Assembly: GCA_021769525.1 (NCBI GenBank)
Contig: JAETSQ010000002.1
Coordinates: 1-64,000, forward strand
Length of the DNA: 64,000 nt
Reading direction: 5' to 3'
Source of the DNA: Oscillospiraceae bacterium
Lineage (GTDB): Bacteria > Bacillota > Clostridia > Oscillospirales > Ruminococcaceae
Below, piece after piece: positions 50,878 to 59,059 of this stretch. A model generated the notes under the pieces. That model ran no database searches, was not told the origin of the DNA, and saw nothing but the letters and a program-made list of their open reading frames with translations. Both the position numbers and the translations under genes were made by a program. The first letter of the stretch is position 1, and every line of letters starts with the position of its first letter.

Positions 50878-52373
50878 GCGGGATCGCGAGAGAAGAAAAG
50901 CTGTTTCTTGCCATCGGCGGGGTGCCGGAGGACCTGGTGGAGGAGGCTATGGATCCAAGGGCGTCCCTCCGCCGGAAGCCCTCTCCCCTCCGCTGGGCCG
51001 CCGTGGCCGCCGCCTTTGCGGTGGTGGCTGGGGTGAGCCTTTACAGCCTCCTGCCCCGGATGGGGGGCGCAAATGGCGGTGTGGGGGACGGCATCAGAGG
51101 GGACCACGCAGACCCCGGCAGCAGCATCACCTTTATGTCCTACGCCGGGCCGGCGCTGCCCCTGACGGTGGTGGACGGGCCGGAGGGACTGCCCGCCCGG
51201 CGGGAGGTGACCTGGGACTTCGGACTTACAGTGGATGCCGAGAAACACAGCCTCTACCGGGCGGAGGTCACCGATACCACCGTCATCACCAATGACCGGG
51301 CAGAGGACCTGACCATCACCGTGGGCTACCCGGTCACCGCCAGCCTGGATGAGGATAAGGAGCTGCTGCCCACCCTGACGGTAAACGGCCAGGCCCTGGA
51401 GACGGAGCTGCTGTGGGGGGATACCGGCCGCGGCGCCCTCTGGGAAAATCCCCGCCTGGAGAGCTGGGAGAGCTGCAAAGAAATACTGGAGGACGGCAGC
51501 TATCTGGCGGAGGCCCAAAAGGAGGCCCCCGCCCTGGAACAGACCGTTACGGTCTGGGAATTGACAGACAGCACCGCCCCGGCGGTGGATACCAGCCGGA
51601 TGGCCCCCACCCTGGCCATCCGCTTCCGGATCGATGAGGAAAAGACCCAGGTCTTCACCCTTGGCTTCAACGGAGCCAGCTTTGGGGAGAACGGGGAGCG
51701 GCAGTACGATTACTTTGTCCCGCAGCAAAACGAGCGGGGGAGCCGGAGGCTGCTGGTCTTCCTGGGGGAGGTGCCGGAGGAATACACCATGGCGGGGTAT
51801 GAGAACGGCGCCTGTGAGAAGCCGCTGGAGGGGGTCTCCGCCCGGATGACCGCCTTCACCACCACCCTGGGGACGCTGCTGGACCAGTTGGTGGAGGAGG
51901 ACCTGGCCCAATGGCGGGAGGGAGTCCTGGACCGCCTGGAGGAGGTCAGGGCGGCGGTGCGCAGGCTGGTGGCCCGGATCCTGCTCCCCATGGAGGAACC
52001 GCGGTACGACAACTATATGCTGGAGGATGTGCTTTCCTATGCCGCTGTAGCCACGCGGGTGGTGTGGACCACCGGGGAGGTGACCATCCCCGCCGGCGGG
52101 GATGCCACCGTCACCGTCCGATACCAGAAGAAGCCCAGCTACGACTTCGCCTGCGGCAATACCCAGCGCCAGGGCCTGCGGGGCTGGGACCTGGGGACCG
52201 GGCTGGGGAGCAACCTGGAGTTCCGGGAGATCACTGCCCGCCTGGAGAACACCGAGTATCTGGTCCTGGAGGGACAGAACTTCGGCTTTGACCTGCCGGG
52301 GGGCGTCACTCAGGTGGAGCTGGACCCGAAAACGGAGTACTACTATATGGAGGTCCGGCTGAAAGAGGAGTGA
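50874..52373 (+). CDS. Membrane-anchored protein, probable anti-sigma/sensor partner of the ECF sigma
   Basis: 499 residues: a cytoplasmic N-terminus of about 40 residues (EEKLFLAIGGVPEDLVEEAM), one membrane span (RWAAVAAAFAVVAGVSLYS) and a large extracellular beta-rich domain with RAEDLTITVGYPVTASLDED and VTIPAGGDATVTVRYQKKPS. No catalytic motif is visible. The small cytoplasmic part would contact the sigma factor and the outer part would sense a signal. This is inferred from gene order and topology. Confidence 0.75.
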   Translation: MSGIAREEKLFLAIGGVPEDLVEEAMDPRASLRRKPSPLRWAAVAAAFAVVAGVSLYSLLPRMGGANGGVGDGIRGDHADPGSSITFMSYAGPALPLTVVDGPEGLPARREVTWDFGLTVDAEKHSLYRAEVTDTTVITNDRAEDLTITVGYPVTASLDEDKELLPTLTVNGQALETELLWGDTGRGALWENPRLESWESCKEILEDGSYLAEAQKEAPALEQTVTVWELTDSTAPAVDTSRMAPTLAIRFRIDEEKTQVFTLGFNGASFGENGERQYDYFVPQQNERGSRRLLVFLGEVPEEYTMAGYENGACEKPLEGVSARMTAFTTTLGTLLDQLVEEDLAQWREGVLDRLEEVRAAVRRLVARILLPMEEPRYDNYMLEDVLSYAAVATRVVWTTGEVTIPAGGDATVTVRYQKKPSYDFACGNTQRQGLRGWDLGTGLGSNLEFREITARLENTEYLVLEGQNFGFDLPGGVTQVELDPKTEYYYMEVRLKEE

Positions 52374-52393
52374 AGGGTAGGCTCATATCTCAT

Positions 52394-52425
52394 CTTCTTT
52401 TTTCTCACTGGTGAGAAAAAAGAAG
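52394..52425. repeat. Perfect 15-bp palindrome CTTCTTTTTTCTCAC / GTGAGAAAAAAGAAG
   Basis: Two-base loop, 21 bases after the anti-sigma-like stop. It is followed by AAAAAAGAACCACCGGGGTG and a CACGCCCTACACGG motif also seen after the copy at 38705. Its site at a gene end would let it work as a terminator in both directions. Confidence 0.8.
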
Positions 52426-52739
52426 CAAAAAAGAACCACCGGGGTGCCCCCGGTGTCACGCCCTACACGGAGCGGGGATAAACCCCGCTCCTTACCTTTG
52501 TATGAGACGCCAGCGACTGCCTGGAGCCTTAGCTGGCAGAGCGGCGGCTTCGCCGCCGCAAGCCCGCCGCCGCAGGCCGCAGGCCGGAGGGGGTGGCGCA
52601 GGGACCTTCTGCGGAAGGTCCGGGAGCCCTAACGGGCCGCCACGTGCCCGACCGTAGGGAGGGATCCCGAAGGGCGGAGGGGTTCCCCCCGCGGGGCCCC
52701 GTTCTTGGAATCTGCTTTTTGGCTGCGCTACCGCCGTTC

Positions 52740-53010
52740 GCCTCCCCGGCGGGAAAACCCCTCAGACATTTCCCTTCGGGAAATGCCAGCATCCCTCCCT
52801 TTGGTCGGGAACGTGGCCTACGGCCACCCTTTCAGGGGAGCCCTTGGCAGAACGGATAACTTTGCGCTCCGCCAGGGCCTCCCCTGAAAGGGGAGGTGTC
52901 TGGCCGACAGGCCAGACGGAGGGGTTCTCCGTGGAGGAACTCCCTCCGTCACGGCTTCGCCGTGCCACCTCCCTCGGAGAGGGAGGCCCATCGCCGCCGG
53001 GTAGGCGCAT
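52740..53010. repeat. Composite intergenic repeat block, copy 2
   Basis: It shares ACCCCTCAGACATTTCCCTT with its hairpin (52758-52790), the TTTCAGGGGAGCCCTTGGCA unit (52830-52897) and the GACGGAGGGGTTCTCCGTGG unit with blocks at 22125 and 62251. The preceding 300 bases (52426-52740) are GC-rich small hairpins. The 736-base gap between the ECF pair and blaI holds no convincing gene. Confidence 0.8.
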
Positions 53011-53037
53011 GAGCCTGCCCCTGTTTTTCGCTGCCCC

Positions 53038-53092
53038 TTGACAAAGCTGGTCTAATCGTGTTAAACTAGATTATAGTCTAATGGCATTAAAC
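53038..53092 (+). promoter_or_regulatory. Promoter of blaI-blaR1 with two BlaI-type operators
   Basis: TTGACA, 17 bases, TTAAAC. Two 17-base near-palindromic copies, GTCTAATCGTGTTAAAC (53050-53066) and GTCTAATGGCATTAAAC (53076-53092), lie 26 bases apart. The first overlaps the -10 region. BlaI dimers would repress their own operon here. Confidence 0.75.
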
Positions 53093-53109
53093 CAACGGGA
53101 GGCAGAGCG

Positions 53110-53484
53110 ATGGATTGGACACTGGGAAAAATGGAGACCCGCTTTGCGGAGCTGATCTGGGAAAACGCCCCCATCCCCTCCGGGGAGCTGGTGAAGCTGT
53201 GCAGACAGGAGCTGGAGTGGAAGAAGTCCACCACCTACACCATGCTGCGCCGCCTCTGCCAGCGGGGCATCTTTGAAAACCGGGACGGAGTGGTGCACAC
53301 CGTCCTGACACGGGAGGAGGTCCGCTCCCGCCAGAGCGAGGAGTTCCTGGAGGAGAACTTCCAGGGCTCCATCCCCCGGTTCCTGCTGGCGGCCTTTTCC
53401 TCCCGCAGCCCCCTCAGCGAGGAGGAGATCCGGGAGCTGGAGCAGCTCATCCGCCAGAACGGGGAAGGGAGGGAGCAGCCGTGA
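53110..53484 (+). CDS. BlaI/MecI-family transcriptional repressor
   Basis: 124 residues with the winged-helix of the family (ELEWKKSTTYTMLRRLCQRG, IFENRDGVVHTVLTREEV) and a C-terminal dimerisation region. It is cleaved or released after signalling by the BlaR1-like protein encoded directly downstream (GTGA overlap). No beta-lactamase or other target gene is visible, so the regulon is unknown. RBS GGGAGG precedes the ATG. Confidence 0.92.
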   Translation: MDWTLGKMETRFAELIWENAPIPSGELVKLCRQELEWKKSTTYTMLRRLCQRGIFENRDGVVHTVLTREEVRSRQSEEFLEENFQGSIPRFLLAAFSSRSPLSEEEIRELEQLIRQNGEGREQP

Positions 53485-55319
53485 GGGATCTCTTTTCGGT
53501 GATCCTCACCACAAGCTGGCGGGCCTGCCCCGCCCTCCTGGTGGTGCTGGCGGCCAGGGGCCTGCTCCGCCGGGCCCCGGCGGGCTTCTGGCGGGTGCTG
53601 TGGTGGGGGGCCTTCTTCCGCCTGGCCTGTCCCTTCGCCCTCTTCGTCCCCATCCCGGTGGACAAGCAGGGGCTGCCGGGGCCCCTGGTGGTCCTGGGGG
53701 CCGGAGCGGGCCCGCTGATCCCCCAGAACCCGGACCCCATCCTTCTGCCGGGCACCGGCATCGAGGTGGCCCCGGCGGTATCGGGTATCTCCCCTGGGGT
53801 CCTGCTGGCGGCGGTCTGGGGGGCAGGCTGCCTGCTGATGCTGGTCTGGGGCCTCATCTCCCTTCTGCGCTTTTCCCGGTGCCTCACCGGGGCGGTGCGC
53901 CTGCGGGAGAACATCTGGCAGGGGGACCGGGTCCCCGGCCCGGTGACGGTGGGCTTGCTGCGCCCTCGCATCTATCTCCCCTCCACCCTGGAGGGCCGGG
54001 AGCAGGAATACGTCATCCTCCACGAGCGGGCCCATATCCGCTGGGGGGACCCGGCCTTCAAGGTGCTGTCCTACCTCCTGCTCTGCTTCCACTGGTTCAA
54101 TCCCCTGGCCTGGGCCGTTTTCCTGTGGGCCTGCCGGGATATGGAGACCGCCAGCGACGAGGGAGTGACCAAAAAAATGGAGCGGGAGGACCGCCAGGGA
54201 TACGCCGCCGCCCTGCTGCGCATCTCCACCGGCCGCCGGGTGCTGGCCGGCGGGCTCCCCGCATTTGGGGAGGGGGACGTGGGGAGCCGCATCCGCCGGG
54301 TGATGAACTACAAACGGCCCGCCCCCTGGGCCGCTGCCGCCGCCGGCGCCGTGGCGCTGGGGGTGGCGGTCCTCTCCCTCCTGGGGCTGGTGCCCCAGGT
54401 CTACGCCGCGGAAAAGCCCCTGGGGTATACCCCCTACGACAGCTTTTTCTTTGTCCTGCGCCCAGGGGAGGCGGAATATTACCGGGAGGACATCGTCCTC
54501 ACCGAGACGGCAGACCTCCGCTACACCGCCACCTGGAATCCCACCGGCCTGAATATCGAGGTGGTGCTGGGGGCGGACTCCGGGGCCAGGACGGGGAACG
54601 GGCCCTCCTACCTGGAGGACGGCTACGGGGGGAGCCTGAATGGCGTTTTCCGGGAGGTGCCTCCGGGGGAGTACACCCTCATCGTCCGCAGCGGCGCCGT
54701 GGATGAGCCCTCCGCCACGAATCGGGAGGACCTGGAGATCGCCGGGGCGATCGCCTTCGGCTGGCAGGAGGGCGGCGTGTGGAAGCAGCCGGAAAGCCCC
54801 AGCCAGGGGACCCTCACCTTCCCCGCCTACCAGGAGGGCCGGGAGGACTACAACGCCGCAGTCTATGATATAGAGCCCTTCCGGGTGGCCCTCTCCCTGC
54901 CGGAGGGCTGGTCGGTGCGGGTGCCGCCCCCGGAGGAGCGGAGGACCTCCTACGCCTTCACCCCCCTCTGGCTCTACCAGGGGGAGGAGTACGCCGGGAG
55001 CATCGCCTACAATACCTTTGAGATCTATCCGGACGTCCCGGAGGAAGGCTTTTACCGCATGGTCTACAATCAGCTGATGCTGGGCTCGGTGCTGAACTGG
55101 GACAACGAGTATCGGGTGGTGCGGGACCTTGGCTCCGGAGAGGTCGCCACCGTCCAGATCATGGAGAGCCAGGGGGCGGCGGGCCCGATGGAGAAGCGCC
55201 CCGGCATCCTGGCCTACCACCGGGACCGCCTGGTGTATGTGGCCATCGACCTCCAGAACGGCCGCCTCTCCGGTCAGGAGGTCTGGGAGCTGGCGGAGAG
55301 CATCCAAATCCTGCCGTAA
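53481..55319 (+). CDS. BlaR1/MecR1-type M56 peptidase signal transducer
   Basis: 612 residues: four membrane spans in the first third, zinc-protease motif HERAH (residues 181-185, EYVILHERAHIRWGDP), then NPLAWAVFLWACRDMETASD. The outer C-terminal half is not a penicillin-binding domain. It shows no SxxK or KTG in the right places and is a beta-rich domain of unknown type. It thus senses something other than beta-lactam, by inference. It begins with GTG overlapping the blaI stop. Confidence 0.88.
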   Translation: MRDLFSVILTTSWRACPALLVVLAARGLLRRAPAGFWRVLWWGAFFRLACPFALFVPIPVDKQGLPGPLVVLGAGAGPLIPQNPDPILLPGTGIEVAPAVSGISPGVLLAAVWGAGCLLMLVWGLISLLRFSRCLTGAVRLRENIWQGDRVPGPVTVGLLRPRIYLPSTLEGREQEYVILHERAHIRWGDPAFKVLSYLLLCFHWFNPLAWAVFLWACRDMETASDEGVTKKMEREDRQGYAAALLRISTGRRVLAGGLPAFGEGDVGSRIRRVMNYKRPAPWAAAAAGAVALGVAVLSLLGLVPQVYAAEKPLGYTPYDSFFFVLRPGEAEYYREDIVLTETADLRYTATWNPTGLNIEVVLGADSGARTGNGPSYLEDGYGGSLNGVFREVPPGEYTLIVRSGAVDEPSATNREDLEIAGAIAFGWQEGGVWKQPESPSQGTLTFPAYQEGREDYNAAVYDIEPFRVALSLPEGWSVRVPPPEERRTSYAFTPLWLYQGEEYAGSIAYNTFEIYPDVPEEGFYRMVYNQLMLGSVLNWDNEYRVVRDLGSGEVATVQIMESQGAAGPMEKRPGILAYHRDRLVYVAIDLQNGRLSGQEVWELAESIQILP

Positions 55320-55346
55320 AGAGTAGGTTCCGGACAAACATCATAA

Positions 55347-55576
55347 TTGACAAATCCGAAAAATCTGGTAAAATAAAATTAGCCGTTTTCACGGCATAAG
55401 CTGACGGGCCGCGGGGCTACTCCATCACTATAGCCCCCGGTACTGAAAAAAGGAGGATTTACTTACCGCTGCGGTTTGCGGTGCGGCAGTGTGGAGACCT
55501 GCCGTAATGCCCTGGGGGACGCTCCCCCGGCGGCGAGGTGGGACCGGCGGAGGCCCTTCCACCAAAACCATGTGCC
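55347..55576 (+). promoter_or_regulatory. Promoter and long leader of the MsmX-type ATPase gene
   Basis: TTGACA, 16 bases, TAAAAT (55347-55374). About 200 bases of leader follow, with a hairpin GGGGCTA / TAGCCCC (55413-55437). A perfect Shine-Dalgarno AAAAAAGGAGG (55446-55456) has no ATG within reach. The frame after it (ATT start, 16 codons) ends TAATG, where another small frame begins (55507) and overlaps the ATPase start. It matches no riboswitch I know. Confidence 0.5.
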
Positions 55577-56758
55577 ATGGCAAGTCTGAGCCTCAAGCAG
55601 ATCACCAAGATCTACCCCCACAGCGAGAAGAAGAAAAAGCCCAAGAAGGGCGCCGAGGAAAAGAAGAGCAATCTTCAGATCACCGATGAGGGCGTCGTGG
55701 CGGTCCAGAAGTTCAACCTGGACATCGCGGACAAGGAGTTTATCGTGCTGGTGGGGCCTTCCGGCTGCGGCAAGTCCACCACCCTGCGGATGGTGGCCGG
55801 CCTGGAGGAGATCTCCGGCGGCGAGCTGTACATCGATGGGCAGCTGATGAACAACGTGGAGCCCAAGGACCGGGACATCGCCATGGTGTTCCAGAGCTAT
55901 GCCCTCTACCCCAACATGACGGTGTATGAGAACATGGCCTTCCCCCTGAAGCTGAAAAAGACCCCCAAGGACGAGATCGACCGCCGCGTCAAGGAGGCCG
56001 CCGAGATCCTGGACATCACCCAGTACCTGGATAGAAAACCCAAGGCCCTTTCCGGCGGCCAGCGGCAGCGTGTCGCCATCGGCCGGGCCATCGTCCGGGA
56101 GCCCAAGGTGCTGCTGATGGATGAGCCCCTCAGTAACCTGGACGCCAAGCTGCGCAACCAGATGCGCGCCGAGATCATCAAGCTGCGCCAGCGCATCAAC
56201 ACCACCTTTATGTACGTCACCCACGACCAGACCGAGGCTATGACCCTGGGCGACCGCATCGTCATCATGAAGGATGGCTTCATCCAGCAGATCGGCACCC
56301 CCCAGGAGGTCTTTGACCATCCCGCCAACCTCTTTGTGGCCGGATTTATCGGCACCCCCCAGATGAACCTCTTCGACGCCAAGCTGGTGAAGGAGCAGGA
56401 TCAGTACATGGTGGAGGTGGGCACCCTGCGGGTGGCCCTCTCCGAGCCCAAGCAGAAGGCCCTGGCCGCCAAGAACGTGGCTCCCCAGGACATCACCCTG
56501 GGCGTCCGTCCTCCTCACATCGTCCTCAGCAGCGCGGACAACGCCATCGAAGCCACGGTGGAGGTCTCCGAGATGATGGGCAGCGAGGTCTATCTCCACG
56601 CCAACGCCAGCGGCAAGGACGTGGTCATCATCGTCCCCACCATGGACCTTTCCGGCAACCACCGGGATACCTTCGGCATCGGGGCGAAAATCTGCTTTAC
56701 CTTCGGCGGCAACGTCTGCCATGTCTTTGGCAAGGACGGCAACAATCTGGAGATGTGA
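55577..56758 (+). CDS. MsmX/UgpC-type sugar ABC transporter ATP-binding protein
   Basis: 393 residues: Walker A GPSGCGKST (60-68), signature LSGGQRQRVAIGRAIVREP, Walker B VLLMDEPLSNLD, and a C-terminal TOBE/MalK-like domain (APQDITLGVRPPHIVLSSAD). In Gram-positives such ATPases serve many sugar importers and are often encoded alone, as here. A Lys-rich insertion (KKKKPKKGAEEKKS, residues 18-31) splits the first strand and is unusual. The start at 55577 has no good ribosome site within 10 bases. A GTG at 55538 is an alternative. Confidence 0.92.
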   Translation: MASLSLKQITKIYPHSEKKKKPKKGAEEKKSNLQITDEGVVAVQKFNLDIADKEFIVLVGPSGCGKSTTLRMVAGLEEISGGELYIDGQLMNNVEPKDRDIAMVFQSYALYPNMTVYENMAFPLKLKKTPKDEIDRRVKEAAEILDITQYLDRKPKALSGGQRQRVAIGRAIVREPKVLLMDEPLSNLDAKLRNQMRAEIIKLRQRINTTFMYVTHDQTEAMTLGDRIVIMKDGFIQQIGTPQEVFDHPANLFVAGFIGTPQMNLFDAKLVKEQDQYMVEVGTLRVALSEPKQKALAAKNVAPQDITLGVRPPHIVLSSADNAIEATVEVSEMMGSEVYLHANASGKDVVIIVPTMDLSGNHRDTFGIGAKICFTFGGNVCHVFGKDGNNLEM

Positions 56759-56782
56759 TCCGAATACCAAGACCATACAGCA

Positions 56783-56814
56783 GGGGCGCCGGGATTTTCC
56801 GGCGCCCTTTCCTT
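56783..56814 (+). terminator. Rho-independent terminator after the MsmX-type gene
   Basis: GGGCGCCGG pairs perfectly with CCGGCGCCC around GATTTT and is followed by TTTCCTT. Confidence 0.8.
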
Positions 56815-56827
56815 GGAAGGAGAAGCC

Positions 56828-57484
56828 ATGGTTGATATTACCCGATGGATGAAAGACTTTGAGGCCGCCCTGGAGGAGACCTTCCCTGGGCGGCTGGAAT
56901 TTTTGGGCCTCCAGGGCAGCTATGCCAGAGGGGAGGCCGCCGAGAGCAGTGACATCGATGTGGTGGTGATTTTGGACACCCTGTCCCCGGAGGACATCCG
57001 GCGGTACCGGGAGATGCTGAAGCCCCTCCCCCACCGGGAGCTGGTTTGCGGCTTCCTTTCCGGCAGGGCGGAGCTCTACGCCTGGGAGCCCGCGGAGCTG
57101 TTCCAGTTCTGCCGGGACACCCTGCCGGTGCGGGGAAGCCTGGAGCCGCTGCTGGAGAGGCTGGGGGATGACGCGGCGGCCGCCGCGGTGCGGACGGGGG
57201 CCTGCGGAGTGTACCACGCCTGCGTCCACAACCTGGTCCACGAGCGGGACCCGGAGATGGTGAAGGGGCTGTTGAAATCCGCTGTCTTCACCATTCAGGC
57301 GGCCTGCTTCCGGCGGACCGGGAAGTACCTGCGGCTGCAAAAGGAGCTGCTGGAGGCGGCAGAGCCCCAGGAGCGGGAGCTCATCACCCTCTGCCAAAGG
57401 GCGAAGGCGGGGGAGCTCCCGGACCTGGACGGCGCTTCGGCGCTGCTCTTTGCCTGGGCCCAGCGGCTTATCCAAGAAGGATGA
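56828..57484 (+). CDS. Nucleotidyltransferase-domain protein
   Basis: 218 residues. The N-terminal MNT-type motif is GSYARGEAAESSDIDVVV (GSxARG...SDxD), which holds the metal-binding aspartates. The C-terminal region is helical (KYLRLQKELLEAAEPQEREL) and resembles a HEPN-like companion. The substrate is unknown. AAGGAGAAG lies before the ATG at 56828. The frame opens earlier, but no better site exists. Confidence 0.82.
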   Translation: MVDITRWMKDFEAALEETFPGRLEFLGLQGSYARGEAAESSDIDVVVILDTLSPEDIRRYREMLKPLPHRELVCGFLSGRAELYAWEPAELFQFCRDTLPVRGSLEPLLERLGDDAAAAAVRTGACGVYHACVHNLVHERDPEMVKGLLKSAVFTIQAACFRRTGKYLRLQKELLEAAEPQERELITLCQRAKAGELPDLDGASALLFAWAQRLIQEG

Positions 57485-57494
57485 CCATAAAAAG

Positions 57495-57542
57495 AAAAGC
57501 GTCCCTGACGGAAAAAGGTTTCCGCCGGGGGCGCTTTTTTTT
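57495..57542 (+). terminator. Terminator between the nucleotidyltransferase gene and degV
   Basis: AAGCGTCCC...CGGAAA pairs with TTTCCG...GGGGCGCTT, followed by eight Ts. The gene pair is convergent and the preceding A-run gives the other strand a T-rich end too, so it may serve both. Confidence 0.8.
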
Positions 57543-57553
57543 GCGTTACGGGC

Positions 57554-58399
57554 TCAGTAGGCCACCAGGATGCCGGTCTCCTCGGCGTAGTAGGAGGTGA
57601 GGCCCTGGGTCTCCATCACCGTCACCGGGACACCGGGGAAGGTCTTTTCGATCTGCTCCCGGAGGTAACGGACCCCCAGGGGGTTGTTGCAGTGGGAGAT
57701 CACCACGCCACCCTCGCCGGGCTCCGGCTTCTGGCGCTTCATCTCCGTCACCAGGGCGTCCAGGGCGCGGCTCTGGCCCCGGATCTTGTAGAGGACCTGG
57801 ATCTTCCCTTCGCGGGAGGCCTCCGCCACGATGCGGATGCCCAGCTTGCTGGCGACCACCCCCACCAGCTTGTTCATCCGGCCGTTCTTCACCAGGTTAT
57901 CGAAGGAGGAGAGGGTGAACAAAAGCCGCAGGGTGCGGTTGTAAGCCACCGCCTGGCGGGCCACGTCCTCAAAGGGGAGTCCCTGGGCGATGAGCCCCCG
58001 AATGTACCGGATGAGCAGCACCATCTGGCCGCCGGTGGACTTGGTATCCAGCACCAGGATCTTTTTGTTCGGGTCCTTTTCCAGGGCCATCCGCCGCCCC
58101 ACCACGGCGCTGTTGAAGGTGCCGCTGAGGGCGCTGGTCAGGGTGATGGCGATGGAGCAGTCCGCCTGGGCAAATTCCGCCGCCCAGCGGTCCGGGCTGG
58201 GGCAGGCGGAGGAGGTGGGACCGTCGAAGGAGGCCAGGGCCTTTTTCAGATCGGCGAGGTCCAACTGGCTGTCGTCGATAAATTCCTGGACTCCCACCCG
58301 GATCTTCAGGGGGACGATGGAAAAGCTGAGGCCGGGAAGGGGCTCGATCCCTTCCCGCAGGTCGCAGGAGCTGTCGGCAGCGATCTTCCAGGTGGTCAT
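57554..58399 (-). CDS. DegV family fatty-acid-binding protein
   Basis: 281 residues: WKIAADSSCDL at the start, IAITLTSALSGTFNSAVV (the conserved lipid-binding loop), VLDTKSTGGQMVLLIRYI and the closing VTVMETQGLTSYYAEETG. DegV/FakB proteins hold a fatty acid for the FakA kinase. No fakA is nearby. The ATG at 58399 has AGAGGT 8 bases upstream. TTG two codons earlier is possible. Confidence 0.92.
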   Translation of the reverse strand: MTTWKIAADSSCDLREGIEPLPGLSFSIVPLKIRVGVQEFIDDSQLDLADLKKALASFDGPTSSACPSPDRWAAEFAQADCSIAITLTSALSGTFNSAVVGRRMALEKDPNKKILVLDTKSTGGQMVLLIRYIRGLIAQGLPFEDVARQAVAYNRTLRLLFTLSSFDNLVKNGRMNKLVGVVASKLGIRIVAEASREGKIQVLYKIRGQSRALDALVTEMKRQKPEPGEGGVVISHCNNPLGVRYLREQIEKTFPGVPVTVMETQGLTSYYAEETGILVAY

Positions 58400-58614
58400 A
58401 GGCAATACCTCTTTCTGGGCCGCCCCGAAAAGCGGGCCTCTGGAATGTGGTTTTTAAAATTATATTTGTATTTATCATACACGAAAAGTCATCCCAGGTC
58501 AAGCCGTCCGGACTTCGTCCAGGGAGTAAATAAACGAGGAGTTAAAGCCGATCTGGGCGGCAGCCCAGATTGGCATAAAGAGTGCGGTCTGGATATTCCC
58601 GCGAAAAAAAGGGG

Positions 58615-58663
58615 TTGACAACCGGCCAGGGATGTGATACTGTATATATACGATATATACAGT
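58615..58663 (+). promoter_or_regulatory. Promoter and GntR operator of the GntR-ABC operon
   Basis: TTGACA, 17 bases, TACTGT (58615-58643). The -10 box lies in a perfect inverted repeat ACTGTATATAT-ACG-ATATATACAGT (58639-58663). This is the form bound by YtrA-type GntR repressors, so the operon is likely self-repressed. The upstream part of the gap (58400-58614) holds only a CTGGGCGGCAGCCCAG hairpin. Confidence 0.8.
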
Positions 58664-58680
58664 TAAACGGAGGCGATGGG

Positions 58681-59058
58681 TTGGATGTCATCTTGAACAA
58701 CAGCAGCGGCCAGCCCTTTTATGAGCAGATCGCGGAGCAGGTGAAGCGGCTGATCCAGACCGGGCAATTACAGGAGGGAGACCCTCTCCCCTCCATGCGC
58801 CAGCTGGCCAAGGACCTGCGGGTGAGCGTCATCACCACCAAGCGGGCGTATGAGGAGCTGGAGCAGGCGGGATACCTCTGCTCGGTGGCCGGAAAAGGGA
58901 GCTTCGCCGCCCACCCCGGCCGGGAAGAGGTGCGCCGGGAGCAGGACCAGCGGCTGGAGGAGCATCTGCGGGCCGCCGCTGTCATCGCCCAGGAGGCGGG
59001 GCTGCCCAAGGTGGAGCTGCTGGAACGGCTGGGAAATTTGTACGAGGAGGCGCAATAA
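58681..59058 (+). CDS. YtrA-type GntR-family transcriptional regulator
   Basis: 125 residues: a short N-terminus (SSGQPFYEQIAEQVKRLIQ), a winged helix (LPSMRQLAKDLRVSVITTKR, AYEELEQAGYLCSVAGKGSF) and a short C-terminal helix, as in the YtrA subfamily that controls ABC transporters. The start is TTG with GGAGGCGA upstream. No ATG is in a suitable place. The operator at 58639 is directly upstream. Confidence 0.92.
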   Translation: MDVILNNSSGQPFYEQIAEQVKRLIQTGQLQEGDPLPSMRQLAKDLRVSVITTKRAYEELEQAGYLCSVAGKGSFAAHPGREEVRREQDQRLEEHLRAAAVIAQEAGLPKVELLERLGNLYEEAQ

Positions 59059-59059
59059 A

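Noticed and set aside
52426..53040. Short open frames in the repeat block before blaI
   Set aside because: All lie in shared repeats and have no ribosome site or homology.
53481..55319. Beta-lactam resistance locus
   Set aside because: No beta-lactamase or PBP2a gene is present and the BlaR1-like sensor half lacks penicillin-binding motifs.
55375..55500. Known riboswitch class in the MsmX-type leader
   Set aside because: None of the conserved cores I know (SAM, TPP, c-di-GMP, c-di-AMP, guanidine) can be matched.
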